Shown here: positions 16,997-26,378 of the stretch, piece after piece | How positions within the stretch are numbered: position 1 is the stretch's first letter | Layout: each line of letters starts with the position of its first letter | Source of the DNA: Bradyrhizobium roseum | GTDB taxonomy: Bacteria; Pseudomonadota; Alphaproteobacteria; Rhizobiales; Xanthobacteraceae | Reading direction: 5' to 3' | Assembly (NCBI RefSeq): GCF_030413175.1 | Contig: NZ_CP129212.1 | Location: 806,001-870,000 of the forward strand | DNA: 64,000 nt | The notes under the pieces: model-generated | Database searches by the model: none | Told to the model about the DNA's origin: nothing | What the model saw: only the letters and a program-made list of their open reading frames with translations | Translations under genes and position numbers: made by a program

Positions 16997-18169
16997 TCAA
17001 TCGCGGCGATGGATGTCATGGGTGACGATGCCGATCTCGGGCGGCGGCGGGTCGAGGCGCCGGCGGTCGGCCAGCGTGCGGCGGATATCCTCCAGTCCGC
17101 TCTGCCAATGGGCGCGCATCCCGCTCAACCCGAACTCGTAATCCTTCGAGTGACCCTCGTGGAGCTTGGACTGATAGATCAGGTGGATGATGTTGTGCGA
17201 GCGGTGTTGGGCCAGATCCGCGATGGCGCGGATTTCCGGATCCTTCCTTGCGCTTTCCGGCAGCACGTCGAGCGTCCGTTGCAGCGCCTGGCGCATCTTC
17301 TGCATCCGCAGCGCCTGGTCGGTGACGGTGCGGGTGCGGCTCGAGTACTGAATGTCCTTTTGCCGGCTCGACACTTCCATCATGTCGTAGGGAACGCGGC
17401 CCTTGGCTGACCAGAGGTCGATCTGAAATGTCAGCGTATCACGCGCATCGCCTGACATCACGCGGGAGAGAGGCGTGTTAGAAACCACGCCGCCATCCCA
17501 ATAGTGCTCACCTTCAATTTCGACGGCGGGGAATCCTGGCGGCAGCGCGCCGGAAGCCATGAAATGCTTGGGTCCCAGCAAGCGCTCGGCAGTGTCGAAA
17601 TAGGTCAGGTTGCCGGTGCGAACGTTGACCGCGCCGACGCTGACGCGCACCTCGCCCGAGTTCAGCCGGTCGAAGTCGACTAGCCGTTCCAACGTCTGGT
17701 GCAACGGTGCGGTGTCGTAGAAGCTGGTCGCGGCATCGCCCGAAAAAGGCGACCAGAGTGGCGAGGGGAAGCGTGGCTTGAAGAAGCCGGGCTGGCCCTG
17801 GACCAGGGCTCTCGCCGCCGCCAACGCGTTGCGGACCGAGTGAAAGTCGAGAGCAAATGGCAAGGCGTCGACCAACCCTTCGCCGGCGGGCCACTCGATC
17901 GAATGAGCGCAGATAGTCTCCCAGAACTTGCGCAGCCGTTCCACGCGCTCTTCTTCCGGGGAACCGGCGATGATGGCCGCGTTGAGCGCGCCGATCGAAA
18001 TGCCGGCCAGCCAGTTCGGCCGGATGCCGGCCTCGTGGAGGCCTTCATAGACTCCGGCTTGATAGGCACCCAGCGCTCCGCCGCCCTGCAACACCAGAGC
18101 GACGACATCATATGGCAGCGGATTGATCTGCTGCGCAGAATTGATTTGCTCGCGCGTCACGTTCAACAT
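16997..18169 (-). CDS. Patatin-like phospholipase
   Basis: Serine hydrolase of about 390 residues with an N-terminal patatin domain: oxyanion loop LQGGGALGAYQAG, nucleophile elbow GISIGALNAA and catalytic Asp in YWDGGVVSNTP. The C-terminal third is the extra helical region common to bacterial DUF3734 patatins. Substrates could be phospholipids or short polyesters. The ATG at 18169 has GGGAG at a good distance; a TTG at 18205 overlapping the upstream stop is the alternative. It sits between acetoacetate decarboxylase and 3-hydroxybutyrate dehydrogenase in one direction, so co-expression is likely. Confidence 0.88.
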   Translation of the reverse strand: MLNVTREQINSAQQINPLPYDVVALVLQGGGALGAYQAGVYEGLHEAGIRPNWLAGISIGALNAAIIAGSPEEERVERLRKFWETICAHSIEWPAGEGLVDALPFALDFHSVRNALAAARALVQGQPGFFKPRFPSPLWSPFSGDAATSFYDTAPLHQTLERLVDFDRLNSGEVRVSVGAVNVRTGNLTYFDTAERLLGPKHFMASGALPPGFPAVEIEGEHYWDGGVVSNTPLSRVMSGDARDTLTFQIDLWSAKGRVPYDMMEVSSRQKDIQYSSRTRTVTDQALRMQKMRQALQRTLDVLPESARKDPEIRAIADLAQHRSHNIIHLIYQSKLHEGHSKDYEFGLSGMRAHWQSGLEDIRRTLADRRRLDPPPPEIGIVTHDIHRRD

Positions 18170-18201
18170 TGCCAGTACTCCCTGCATTGCGGCTGATCCG
18201 G

Positions 18202-19002
18202 TCAATCGGCGTTCGCTTCGATCAGGATTTCAGATGCGGCTCCGCGCCATCGCGCCACCGCGGCTGGGCACAGATAGTCGTGGACCACCGTGCCGAGCCC
18301 GAGCGTCAGGTCGGCGACGACGTGCTTGGCCGACAGCACTTGCAGCACCGGCAGCTCCGCGACGGGGGCGAGCGCATGGGAATAGAGGTCGAGCGCAGCT
18401 GGCCCGGTCCACGCGCCCTTCACGGTGATGTCCTCGAGGTGGAAGCGCACCAGTTCGCAAATGCGTGCCGTGCCGTCGACATGCGGGATGATCTTGAGCA
18501 GGAAATTCGGCGCGGCGAGTTTCTTTGCTTCGGCAACGGCATCGAGGGCGCGGTGCTTGTAGCCCATGGTGCCGGTCGCGATGCGCACCGAGCCGTAGTT
18601 CAGCGTTCCGACTAGTGCGTCGATCTCGACGGCCAGCTTCGGCTGCGCCAGCTTCTTGGGAAAGCCCCACAGCTCGCGGCCGCCCGCAATCGGCGGATGG
18701 TCGTTGAGGAACATCTGATGCACGAAGCTGCCGGTCTGGCCGCGGAAGCACACCGGGATGACCTGTCCGCTCTCGGTGTAGTCGCCAAAGCCGGTGGAGT
18801 CAGGCATGCGGATGAACTCGTAGTTCACCACAGGTTCCGCGAGTTCGAGCGGCTCCGGCACGACCCGGCGCAGTGCTTCGGGATCGGTCCGGTACTGGAT
18901 GATGAAGTATTCGCGGTTGACGAACCGGTAGGGGCCGGACGGAAAAGCCGGGTTCGTCAGCGGCATGGCGAACGCGCTCGTACGCACGGTCTCGTGTTTC
19001 AT
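18202..19002 (-). CDS. adc: Acetoacetate decarboxylase
   Basis: Protein of 266 residues of the acetoacetate decarboxylase family, which converts acetoacetate to acetone and CO2 through a Schiff base with lysine. The active-site region [14 protein letters not shown] carries the paired lysines, and the N-terminal [14 protein letters not shown] and the later [14 protein letters not shown] segments are characteristic. Together with the dehydrogenase and patatin it suggests disposal or recycling of C4 ketone bodies. The ATG at 19002 is chosen over one at 19122 because the extra residues lack family features. Confidence 0.9.
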   Translation of the reverse strand: MKHETVRTSAFAMPLTNPAFPSGPYRFVNREYFIIQYRTDPEALRRVVPEPLELAEPVVNYEFIRMPDSTGFGDYTESGQVIPVCFRGQTGSFVHQMFLNDHPPIAGGRELWGFPKKLAQPKLAVEIDALVGTLNYGSVRIATGTMGYKHRALDAVAEAKKLAAPNFLLKIIPHVDGTARICELVRFHLEDITVKGAWTGPAALDLYSHALAPVAELPVLQVLSAKHVVADLTLGLGTVVHDYLCPAAVARWRGAASEILIEANAD

Positions 19003-19094
19003 CGTCGTCGAGCTCCAGATCGATTGAGGTGAGCGGGCCGCGATTCCAGCGTTTCGAAACGCGGCCCGTGTCGCGTGAGGCGATGCACAAGCGG

Positions 19095-20030
19095 TCAGTA
19101 ATCCCAGGTGACCGGAACCCAACGAAACACGTCGCCGGTGACTGCCACCCGGCCGACGGACGGGAACGGCAGGTGAGTGGCCACCAGCAGCTCACCGGTC
19201 GCCGCCAGCTCCCGCAAAAGACTGACCCGAACGCGGGCCGCCTCCTCGGGGTCGTGTTCGAAGCCGTTGTGCCAGTCAGGGTGGTCGAACCCGACCGTGA
19301 ACACGGCGTCGCCGGCGAACGTCAGCCGGTCGCCGCCTGACGCCAGGCGCACCACGCTGTGTCCGGGGGTGTGGCCGCCGGTGCGAGTGACCACCACCCC
19401 CGGCGCAACCTCGTGCTGCTCCTCGAACGTCCGCAACTGGCTGCGGTACTCCCTCAAGAACCGCTGGGCGGTCGTCTCAAGTGCGTCCGGGAACCCCTGC
19501 GGCATGGAGGTGAGGGAGAAATCGGGCTTCGCCCAGAACTTGACCTCGGCGGCCGCCACGTGGATCCGCAGGTCGGGACGCAGCTGTTCCTTCACTCCGT
19601 CGATGAGCAGCCCGCCAATGTGGTCCATGTGCATGTGAGTAAGGACCACGTCGGTCACGGATCCGATATCGATGCCGGCGTGCTCCAGTCGCTGGGCCAA
19701 CTGCCCGGCTCGCGGCAGGTTCGGGTTCACACCCACACCGGCGTCGACGAGTATGGTTCGGCCGCCGCTGTTCACCACGGCCACGTTCAGCGGCCAATCG
19801 ATCATTTCCGGCGGCAGGAACATGTCGTCCAGCCAAGCCGCCCGGACGGCCGGGTCGGTGTCGTGTGCCAACATCTTGGTCGGCAGCGATAGTATCCCAT
19901 CGCTGATCACCAGCACTTCGATCTCGCCGACCCGCACCGCGTAGCGCGACGGGACCAATTCGTCGTGTTTCGGTCGACCGAGGTGTGAAGGGTTGTCTGG
20001 GCTCATGTGCGAGATGTTGTGCAAGTTCAT
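19095..20030 (-). CDS. Metallo-beta-lactamase-fold hydrolase
   Basis: Protein of 311 residues with the metal-binding motif [10 protein letters not shown] (HxHxDH), a following His ([13 protein letters not shown]) and an Asp in TFAGDAVF. This is the pattern of class B hydrolases close to quorum-quenching lactonases, but the substrate cannot be read. A very strong ribosome site (GGAGGAG) lies before the ATG at 20030. There is no convincing signal peptide, so a cytoplasmic location is likely. Confidence 0.88.
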   Translation of the reverse strand: MNLHNISHMSPDNPSHLGRPKHDELVPSRYAVRVGEIEVLVISDGILSLPTKMLAHDTDPAVRAAWLDDMFLPPEMIDWPLNVAVVNSGGRTILVDAGVGVNPNLPRAGQLAQRLEHAGIDIGSVTDVVLTHMHMDHIGGLLIDGVKEQLRPDLRIHVAAAEVKFWAKPDFSLTSMPQGFPDALETTAQRFLREYRSQLRTFEEQHEVAPGVVVTRTGGHTPGHSVVRLASGGDRLTFAGDAVFTVGFDHPDWHNGFEHDPEEAARVRVSLLRELAATGELLVATHLPFPSVGRVAVTGDVFRWVPVTWDY

Positions 20031-20158
20031 GCTTGTCTCCTCCTGAGTGTTGCGGATCATCTGATCCATCCTTGAAAACTCATGTGTTCGACCTTGGGGC
20101 TCGATTCTGGGCGGGCCGCGTTTCGGTAGGGCATGCTCGGCCCGTTTCGCGTGAGGGC

Positions 20159-21376
20159 CTATAAGAAGCCAGTCACGTCAGTCACACGCTCCGGATCGGC
20201 CGAGGCCAGCGCGGCGGCGCGTTCGGCTCGCGGCGGATAGATCCAGACGGTGTTGATCTCGCGCTTGGTCTTCTTGCCGACGTCGCCGACCATCTTGATC
20301 TTGCGATCCCAGCCGGTCGTGAACAGTGCACCGGCTTCGCCAAGGTCGAGGCAGGTAACGTACCCCTTCTGGTGATAAGTCTTGGTCGGAACGCCGACCA
20401 GCTCGGCGGCGGCGTTGTTGCCGGCAAAGGCGCCCATGCGCGTGGCGTGCTGGCACGACATCAGCGCGTAGTTGCCTTCATCGTCGCAGGCGGCGCGGGC
20501 GGCATCCCCGGTCGCGAACACGCCGTCCGCTCCCGGCACGCGCAGGTCGCGGTCGACCAGCAGCCGGCCGAAATTGTCGCGTTCGGCGGGGATCTGCTGT
20601 GTCAACGGCGCGGCGCGAATGCCAGCTGCCCACACCACGGTCTCGGTTTCGATGTGTTCACCGTTGGAAAGCGTGACGCCGGATTCGTCGAGCGAGGCGA
20701 CACCGGCGCCGAGACGGGTCTCCACGCCAAGCTTGCGCAGAGCATCCTCGATGACGGGGCGGGGGCCTTCGCCCATGTCGGGTGCGATCGCATTGTTGCG
20801 GTCGACGATGATGACGCGCGGCTTGGCTTTGTCGCCTAAGATTTCGCGCAGCCGCGCCGGCATCTCGGTGGCCGCCTCGATGCCGGTGAAGCCGCCGCCG
20901 CAGACGACGACCGTGTCGCGTCCATTGATGGCCGGCCGGTCGGGGAGGCTGTGCAGATGCTTGTCGAGGGCAAGCGCATCATCGAGCGAGTCGACACTGA
21001 AGCCGTGTTCGGCGAGGCCAGGAATGTTCGGACGGAACAGCCGGCTGCCGGTGGCGACCACCAGGCGATCGTAGGAGAGCGACTTTCGCGTTCCCATGGC
21101 GGTGGCGATTTGCACCATGCGGGACTTGGTGTCGATCGTCTCAGCGCTGCCCTGCACGTAGACGACGTCAATCGACTTAAGGACATTCAGCAGCGGCGCC
21201 GTCAGGGTCTCAGGCTTCGGCTCGTAAAGCCGCGGGCGAACGACCAGCGTCGGCTCCGGCGCAACGAGTGCGATTTCGAGTTCGTCGGGCGAAACGCCCT
21301 GGATGTCGCGCAGGCGGGCTGCGGAAAGGGCGGCGTACATGCCGGCGAAGCCGGCGCCGATGATGACCAGTCGCAT
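20159..21376 (-). CDS. Type II NADH dehydrogenase-like flavoprotein
   Basis: FAD-dependent pyridine nucleotide oxidoreductase of 405 residues. It has a first dinucleotide fold (LVIIGAGFAGMYAALSAARL), a second (TVVVCGGGFTGIEAATE) and the late FAD motif (GVFATGDAARA). The layout is that of NDH-2 or related single-subunit dehydrogenases that pass electrons from NADH to quinone without pumping protons. The predicted soluble protein would lie at the membrane surface. Redox-active CxxC motifs are absent, which argues against a thioredoxin reductase. Confidence 0.85.
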   Translation of the reverse strand: MRLVIIGAGFAGMYAALSAARLRDIQGVSPDELEIALVAPEPTLVVRPRLYEPKPETLTAPLLNVLKSIDVVYVQGSAETIDTKSRMVQIATAMGTRKSLSYDRLVVATGSRLFRPNIPGLAEHGFSVDSLDDALALDKHLHSLPDRPAINGRDTVVVCGGGFTGIEAATEMPARLREILGDKAKPRVIIVDRNNAIAPDMGEGPRPVIEDALRKLGVETRLGAGVASLDESGVTLSNGEHIETETVVWAAGIRAAPLTQQIPAERDNFGRLLVDRDLRVPGADGVFATGDAARAACDDEGNYALMSCQHATRMGAFAGNNAAAELVGVPTKTYHQKGYVTCLDLGEAGALFTTGWDRKIKMVGDVGKKTKREINTVWIYPPRAERAAALASADPERVTDVTGFL

Positions 21377-21487
21377 GTGTCTTCTCCTTGGTTGAATTCC
21401 CCAAAGTTCGCGCGTTACCGCCGCTGCTCCCGTTGAGGGCAGCGCTCGAGGACGACACGAAGAAGTGAAATGAAAAGGTCTCGATCC

Positions 21488-21763
21488 TTATGGACGGAGG
21501 CCGTCCGGCATCGACATTGGCCGCGAGGACTCACATGCCCGCGCGGCGTTCGTCCAGTCCTCATAGGGGAGTCGGGGGCCGGTCTCGGTCATGATGGACA
21601 TCACGGACTTGGCCCGTTGCGCGGACTGCACTGGCAACTCGACCTCCTCGCCCGCTGCCGAGGTGAAACGGACGGCCAGCGAAAGCCCGTACACGGTTGC
21701 GGTTGCAAGGCCGTGCCTTCGCGATGAGATGGCAAGCCGGTTGACGAAGGTTTTCTTGATCAT
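21488..21763 (-). CDS. Small hypothetical protein
   Basis: A 91-residue protein (MIKKTFVNRLAISSRRHGLA at the start) with no family I recognise. A good ribosome site (GGAG, 6 bases upstream) and a leader shared with the small gene at 11573 support it. It lies just downstream of the AraC gene in the same direction. Confidence 0.45.
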   Translation of the reverse strand: MIKKTFVNRLAISSRRHGLATATVYGLSLAVRFTSAAGEEVELPVQSAQRAKSVMSIMTETGPRLPYEDWTNAARACESSRPMSMPDGLRP

Positions 21764-21826
21764 TGTGGTCTCCGTCGGTTGTCGTTGACACTGTGATTGT
21801 TGTAACTGATCGGATCTTCAGCTGCC

Positions 21827-21888
21827 CCAGAGCGATTGCCGTACCTGTAGAGAGATTGCTGCTAACGCATGCGCCGTCGCCAGTCGCT
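21827..21888. repeat. Second copy of the AraC-end repeat
   Basis: Covers the last codons of the AraC gene and the DNA downstream; related to 11637-11700. This copy is the intact context, so the copy at 11637 is presumably derived from a relative of it. Confidence 0.6.
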
Positions 21889-22812
21889 GGGAGTTTCGCC
21901 AGTCAGCTTCCGGAATGCCGCGGCGAAGGCGGTCTGCGAGGAATAGCCGAGCGCGACTGCGACCTCGACGATCGATACATCGCTGTCACGCAGCATGTTC
22001 ATGGCGTGCTCAAGCCGGTGCTGGCGCAGCCAGGCGTGCGGCGAAAGGCCGGTGCTTTCCTTAAAGGCGCGGCAGAAGTGGAAGCGCGACAGGCCGGCAT
22101 CGGAAGCCAGCGCATCGAGGGAGACGTCCGCACCGCTGTCCGAGCGCAGGCGTTCGATTGCACGGCGCAGGACCTTCTGCGACAGCCCGCCGATGGTCGG
22201 CTGGAACGTGCTTGGCGAGCCGGTGTGCGCAGCCAGGAGCCGTGTGGCCAATAGGTCTGTCAGTTGATGCCTGAACAGCGCATCCAGGGCCCCATTGCCC
22301 TCCAAGGCATCGGCCGCACTCAAGAGCAATCGGGACGTAATGGGGTCGGGATACGCAGTTCTCTCCAGGAGATCGGTCGGTGATGCGATCTCGGCTTCGT
22401 CGGCAACGCGTTTCAGCATTGCGTGAGGAAGATAGAGCTGAACGACGTCAACAGGCTTTGGGATATCCCACCGGGAGCTTGATCCTTCCGGAATGATTAT
22501 CACAACCCCGCGACGAAACGTTCCAATCGCAACCGATCTCCCGGTCCGCCGCTCCATGCGCTGCACCGAGCCGTTATAAGCCATGATGACGTGATGGGCC
22601 ATGGGCTCGACGTCGTCGTGCAACGGGTCATGTTTCCAGTGGGCGATCCCGCTGCCGGAGGCATCCAAAGCCATGTGAAATGGTGTGGTCCCGAGCACGC
22701 GTGCCATCTCCGCATCGGGGGGACGCCCATCGGAAATCGGCATGTTGCTCTGATGCGCTTCAGGCGCGACCGGCTGATCCACTGAACGATCGTGCAAGAT
22801 TGGCTTACTCAT
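21862..22812 (-). CDS. AraC-family transcriptional regulator
   Basis: Regulator with an N-terminal sensing part (RRGVVIIIPEGSSSRWDIP resembles a cupin-like segment) and a C-terminal double helix-turn-helix: LDALASDAGLSRFHFCRAFK, then the second helix pair in VEVAVALGYSSQTAFAAAFR and the closing GETPSDWRRR. The start is uncertain between ATGs at 22812, 22818 and 22860; I use 22812. It stands at the upstream end of a long run of same-direction genes, so it may control some of the metabolic genes that follow. The inducer is unknown. Confidence 0.87.
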   Translation of the reverse strand: MSKPILHDRSVDQPVAPEAHQSNMPISDGRPPDAEMARVLGTTPFHMALDASGSGIAHWKHDPLHDDVEPMAHHVIMAYNGSVQRMERRTGRSVAIGTFRRGVVIIIPEGSSSRWDIPKPVDVVQLYLPHAMLKRVADEAEIASPTDLLERTAYPDPITSRLLLSAADALEGNGALDALFRHQLTDLLATRLLAAHTGSPSTFQPTIGGLSQKVLRRAIERLRSDSGADVSLDALASDAGLSRFHFCRAFKESTGLSPHAWLRQHRLEHAMNMLRDSDVSIVEVAVALGYSSQTAFAAAFRKLTGETPSDWRRRMR

Positions 22813-23055
22813 GGGCATATGCTCGCGTTGGGAAGCTATGTGCTCACTCCGGACATTCATCTCTGGGCAGGCGCGGAGACCTTGCCTCGTCTGCTCGCAA
22901 TGATGATAGGGAACACCGCGTGGCGGTATCGTGCGGTGAGTCTGATCCCGCTAGGCTCAGCAGATAGATTGACCTGTACTTTGGGATAGTACGCGCGGAT
23001 TGTGCGTCATCGGGCCGACCGCGCCAGAATGGAATAAGAGCTCATCGGCAAAGGA

Positions 23056-25179
23056 TCACTGGATCGGCTGGTGCGCTTGGCCGATGAAATCGACAACACT
23101 GGAATCGGGCGGGTCGAGCCGTGGCACAGGAAGCGTGAAGCGAAAATGTGCGCCGCCGTTCGGACGGTTTGAACCTGAAATGCTGCCGCTGTGCGCGGTA
23201 ATGATCGAATGGCAAATAGCCAGGCCAATGCCAATTCCTGCTTCCTTGGTGCTGAAGAAGCTATCGAAGACATGACCCAGGTCTGCGGCAGGAATGCCCG
23301 GTCCATTGTCAAAAGCCGAAAAGACGACCGAACCCTCGTTATCGAGCGATGTTTGGACGTCAATTCGACGGATTGGCTGCCCGGACTGGGTAATCGCCTG
23401 GACGCTATTGACCAGCAAGTTGATGATCACTTGCTGCAGCTGAATCCGGTCACCCAGCACGCGGGGAAGTCCTGCGCCGAGGGTCGCCGAAAGAACGATC
23501 GACTTCGCGTCAATGTCGTGGCGGATGAACAGGAGGGCTTCCTCGACTGTCTCATTGAGGTCGATGAGACGTTTCTCCGGTTCATTTTTCGCCGCCATGC
23601 CCCGGATGCGATGAATGATCTCACCCGCACGCCGCGCGCTCGATACGATTCTGGAAGTGAGCTGTGTGACCTTCTCGATGTTTTGATCGGCGCGCGCGAG
23701 CCACCTCAGGCTCGTCTCGCCGTTGGTAATGATTGCCGTAAGCGGCTGGTTGATTTCGTGCGCAATCGAGGTTGCCAGTTCGCCGAGGGTTGCGATGCGT
23801 CCAGCATGCGTGAAGTCGGCCTGCAATTTTCGAAGTTGCTGTTCTGCATTCAACCGCTCGCTGATGTCCTGCATGGTTATGAAGGTCATGTCCAGTTGCT
23901 CGGGCGGCACCGGATATGTAACCGTGAACAGAACATCGACGACCGTACCGTCAAAGGCGCGAATCCTGGTCTCTTCGATGAAATTTCGGCGACCTTCGAA
24001 GTGCGCAACCATGACCCGTTCCGCGAGCCCGGGGGCCGCGGCAAAGATGTATCGAACAGACTTTATCAGAGCAGCGGCGTTATCGGCGCGAAACAGCGAA
24101 ACCGCGCCGCGGTTTACATCCGTTACGCGCACGACGTCTTTGGCATGTTCAACTAGGTCCGGATTCTGATCGAGATAGGTTGCGATATCGCGTACGCCGT
24201 TTGCCTTCAACTGTTCGAGCGCGTCGGCGGCGCGACGGGAGTCGACCTGCCAGAGCGCGGTCGGTAGATATTGAATCAGCTTGCGGTATCGGTCCTCGCT
24301 CGCCTGCAGTTCCCAGGACGTGCGATCGTCACTTGCTGCACCCTTGATCGTTACAAGCACGGTGCCGGGAGGCTTCGGCTCCGCAGCACGCCATGCACTG
24401 ATGATGGGACTGCGGATAGTTCCGCTCGAGACCATTTTGCGAGCCTCGAAGGGCGAGCGATCGGTCGCTACTTTTTCTAGTAGGGAGGCAAGGACTGAGC
24501 GACTTTCTGCCGGCCAGAACGCGCCGACGGGTTGACCGACCATCTGCTCGTACCCGGCATGCGCTCCGAACATGCGAACCGCGCGATCGTTGACGGCCGA
24601 GATGCGGGTCGCCGTCAGGAGCCTCTCAACCCACTTCGGATGTTCGTTGAGATTGTCGATTATGCCACGGCTTCTGAGTTCGTCGATCGTATGGAGCACA
24701 GAGCGTGCGGGCGAGGTATCAAGCTCCCAAGCGGCCGCTAGGTAGCTTTGGAGTTCGGCATCCATGCGCATGGTTGCGGCTTGGGCTATTCTCCCCGCGT
24801 CTCGTCCGAACTCAATGATATCAAGCACGGTGCCGCTTGCGTCTCGCCTGACGATTTGCCTGACGGCGGCAGCAACTTCTGTTCCATCCGGACTGCGTCT
24901 ACGGGCCACACCCTCCCACCGACCTTCCTGCAGCAGTGTGCGGACCTGTTCGGCAGTGTCGGGGCCGGGCGCGCAGAACGCCGCAAAATTCTGCCCGATC
25001 ATGGCCATGGCCGGCCATCCATAGAGAGCTTCCGATGCTGCATTCCAGTACTGGATGATGCCATCCGCGTTGCGCACGATCACGCTTTCAGATGCCCAAT
25101 CGGACAATTCCATTCCCGGCGCAGACGCGAACGGGCGTTCTGGGCCGCCCGTGATGGCTTTGTGGATGAGGCTAGTCAT
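23056..25179 (-). CDS. PAS-domain sensor histidine kinase
   Basis: Protein of 707 residues without membrane segments, so a cytoplasmic sensor. At least two PAS domains are recognisable: one near the N-terminus (IVRNADGIIQYWNAASEALY) and one before the kinase core, ending FITMQDISERLNAEQQL. A middle region with the WELDTSPARSVLHTIDELRS style repeats once (around residues 155-250 and 325-400). The kinase core has the phosphorylated His in SIAHEINQPLTAI, an N-box (INLLVNSVQAI), DNGPGIP and GIGIGLAIC. The ATG at 25179 overlaps the stop of a receiver gene by 8 bp, and a second response regulator lies upstream, giving a three-gene signalling operon. Confidence 0.92.
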   Translation of the reverse strand: MTSLIHKAITGGPERPFASAPGMELSDWASESVIVRNADGIIQYWNAASEALYGWPAMAMIGQNFAAFCAPGPDTAEQVRTLLQEGRWEGVARRRSPDGTEVAAAVRQIVRRDASGTVLDIIEFGRDAGRIAQAATMRMDAELQSYLAAAWELDTSPARSVLHTIDELRSRGIIDNLNEHPKWVERLLTATRISAVNDRAVRMFGAHAGYEQMVGQPVGAFWPAESRSVLASLLEKVATDRSPFEARKMVSSGTIRSPIISAWRAAEPKPPGTVLVTIKGAASDDRTSWELQASEDRYRKLIQYLPTALWQVDSRRAADALEQLKANGVRDIATYLDQNPDLVEHAKDVVRVTDVNRGAVSLFRADNAAALIKSVRYIFAAAPGLAERVMVAHFEGRRNFIEETRIRAFDGTVVDVLFTVTYPVPPEQLDMTFITMQDISERLNAEQQLRKLQADFTHAGRIATLGELATSIAHEINQPLTAIITNGETSLRWLARADQNIEKVTQLTSRIVSSARRAGEIIHRIRGMAAKNEPEKRLIDLNETVEEALLFIRHDIDAKSIVLSATLGAGLPRVLGDRIQLQQVIINLLVNSVQAITQSGQPIRRIDVQTSLDNEGSVVFSAFDNGPGIPAADLGHVFDSFFSTKEAGIGIGLAICHSIITAHSGSISGSNRPNGGAHFRFTLPVPRLDPPDSSVVDFIGQAHQPIQ

Positions 25180-25597
25180 CGGAAGGCGTCCCCCGCCCAT
25201 TACCATCAGAGGACGGATCCACATGTCTCAGAGCGGACTGCAGATGACCAAGCAGCGCTTCGCTGTTTACCGGCTTTGTCAGATATGCCTGGGCGCCGCC
25301 TCTCATGGCGCGCAATCGGGTCGCCGATTTCGTGTCGGCAGTGACGATGATGACGGGTATTAAGGAGCCGATGCTCCGTAGTCGATGCAGCAGGTCGAGC
25401 CCGCTATGTCCCGGCATGCTCACATCGGTAATCAGGCAATCGAACCCGCCCGGGACGTATTCCGCCATGAAGGCCTCCGCTCGATCGAAAGTGCGACACG
25501 ATAGATCCAGCACCAGAAGGAGGTCGGAAAGGGCCTCTCGCACAGCTTCGTCGTCATCTACGATCGCGACAATAGGCGCTTTAGACAAGCCAGTGAC
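25172..25597 (-). CDS. Single-domain response regulator
   Basis: A stand-alone receiver of about 141 residues. The acidic pocket (VDDDEA), phosphoacceptor Asp in CLITDVSMPGHSGLDLL, the conserved Thr (IIVTAD) and Lys (LTKPV) are all present. There is no output domain, so it may act as a phosphate sink, a phosphorelay intermediate or a protein-interaction switch. I chose the GTG at 25597; a TTG at 25588 is also possible. Its stop lies inside the kinase gene start. Confidence 0.82.
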   Translation of the reverse strand, partial: VTGLSKAPIVAIVDDDEAVREALSDLLLVLDLSCRTFDRAEAFMAEYVPGGFDCLITDVSMPGHSGLDLLHRLRSIGSLIPVIIVTADTKSATRLRAMRGGAQAYLTKPVNSEALLGHLQSALRHVDPSSDGNGRGTPSDD

Positions 25598-25670
25598 CTT
25601 CGCTAGCGTGGCCGGATGGCCACCCTCGCATCTGGCCCATTGCTGGCCCGGACTGTAACCATCCTTTGGT

Positions 25671-26315
25671 CTAGGGTGATCCTTCTCGAATTGCCGCAGG
25701 CAACAGTTCCCAGATGCGAATGAGCTGACCAACGGACGTTGCCTGCATCTTTTTGGTGACGTTGCCGCGGTGCAACTTGACGGTGATTTCGCTGATACCG
25801 AGATCGAAGGCAATTTGCTTGTTGAGGCGGCCCTTGACCACCTCGCGCAGAACTTCGCGTTCGCGCGGTGTCAACTTTGCGTAGCGGTCGACATGCTGTT
25901 TGACGAGCCGGGCCGCGGCCATTTGCGAGACATCTTTCTCGATCGCGGCCCTGACTGCATCGAGGAGCGTCTGGTCTCTGACAGGCTTGGTAAGGAAATC
26001 GACAGCTCCAGCCTTCATCGCCTGCACGGTCATGGCGATGTCGCCATGACCGGAAAGGAAAATGATCGGTCGCGTACTGCCGTTCAGAGCGAGGTGCTGC
26101 TGGAGATCCAGGCCGCTTGCTCCGGGCATACGAACGTCGAGGATTAGACAACCCGGCCGCTCCGGAAGATCGGCACTCAGCAATTCTTGTGTCGATCCAA
26201 AGCAACAGGCATCAATTCCGACCGACAGCAGAAGTTCGCGGAGCGCGGACCGGACCTCCTCGTCATCGTCCACGATCAAGACAAGCGGATCCGTATTGTC
26301 GATAGCCAGGCTCAT
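25671..26315 (-). CDS. FixJ/NodW-type response regulator
   Basis: Regulator of 214 residues. The N-terminal receiver has IVDDDEEV, phosphoacceptor Asp in CLILDVRMPG, and the FixJ-like LSGHGDIAMTVQAMKAGAVD segment. The C-terminal LuxR-type helix-turn-helix (LTPREREVLREVVKGRLNKQ, then IAFDLGISEITVKLHRGNV) binds DNA. Its partner is probably the PAS kinase two genes downstream. Related rhizobial regulators control symbiosis or oxygen response, but the target here is not visible. Confidence 0.9.
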   Translation of the reverse strand: MSLAIDNTDPLVLIVDDDEEVRSALRELLLSVGIDACCFGSTQELLSADLPERPGCLILDVRMPGASGLDLQQHLALNGSTRPIIFLSGHGDIAMTVQAMKAGAVDFLTKPVRDQTLLDAVRAAIEKDVSQMAAARLVKQHVDRYAKLTPREREVLREVVKGRLNKQIAFDLGISEITVKLHRGNVTKKMQATSVGQLIRIWELLPAAIREGSP

Positions 26316-26378
26316 GGGAAGGCGGGGTAAAGCAAATGGCCCGGCGAGTGCAGTTGTACCAACCACTGCGTGCCTCCT

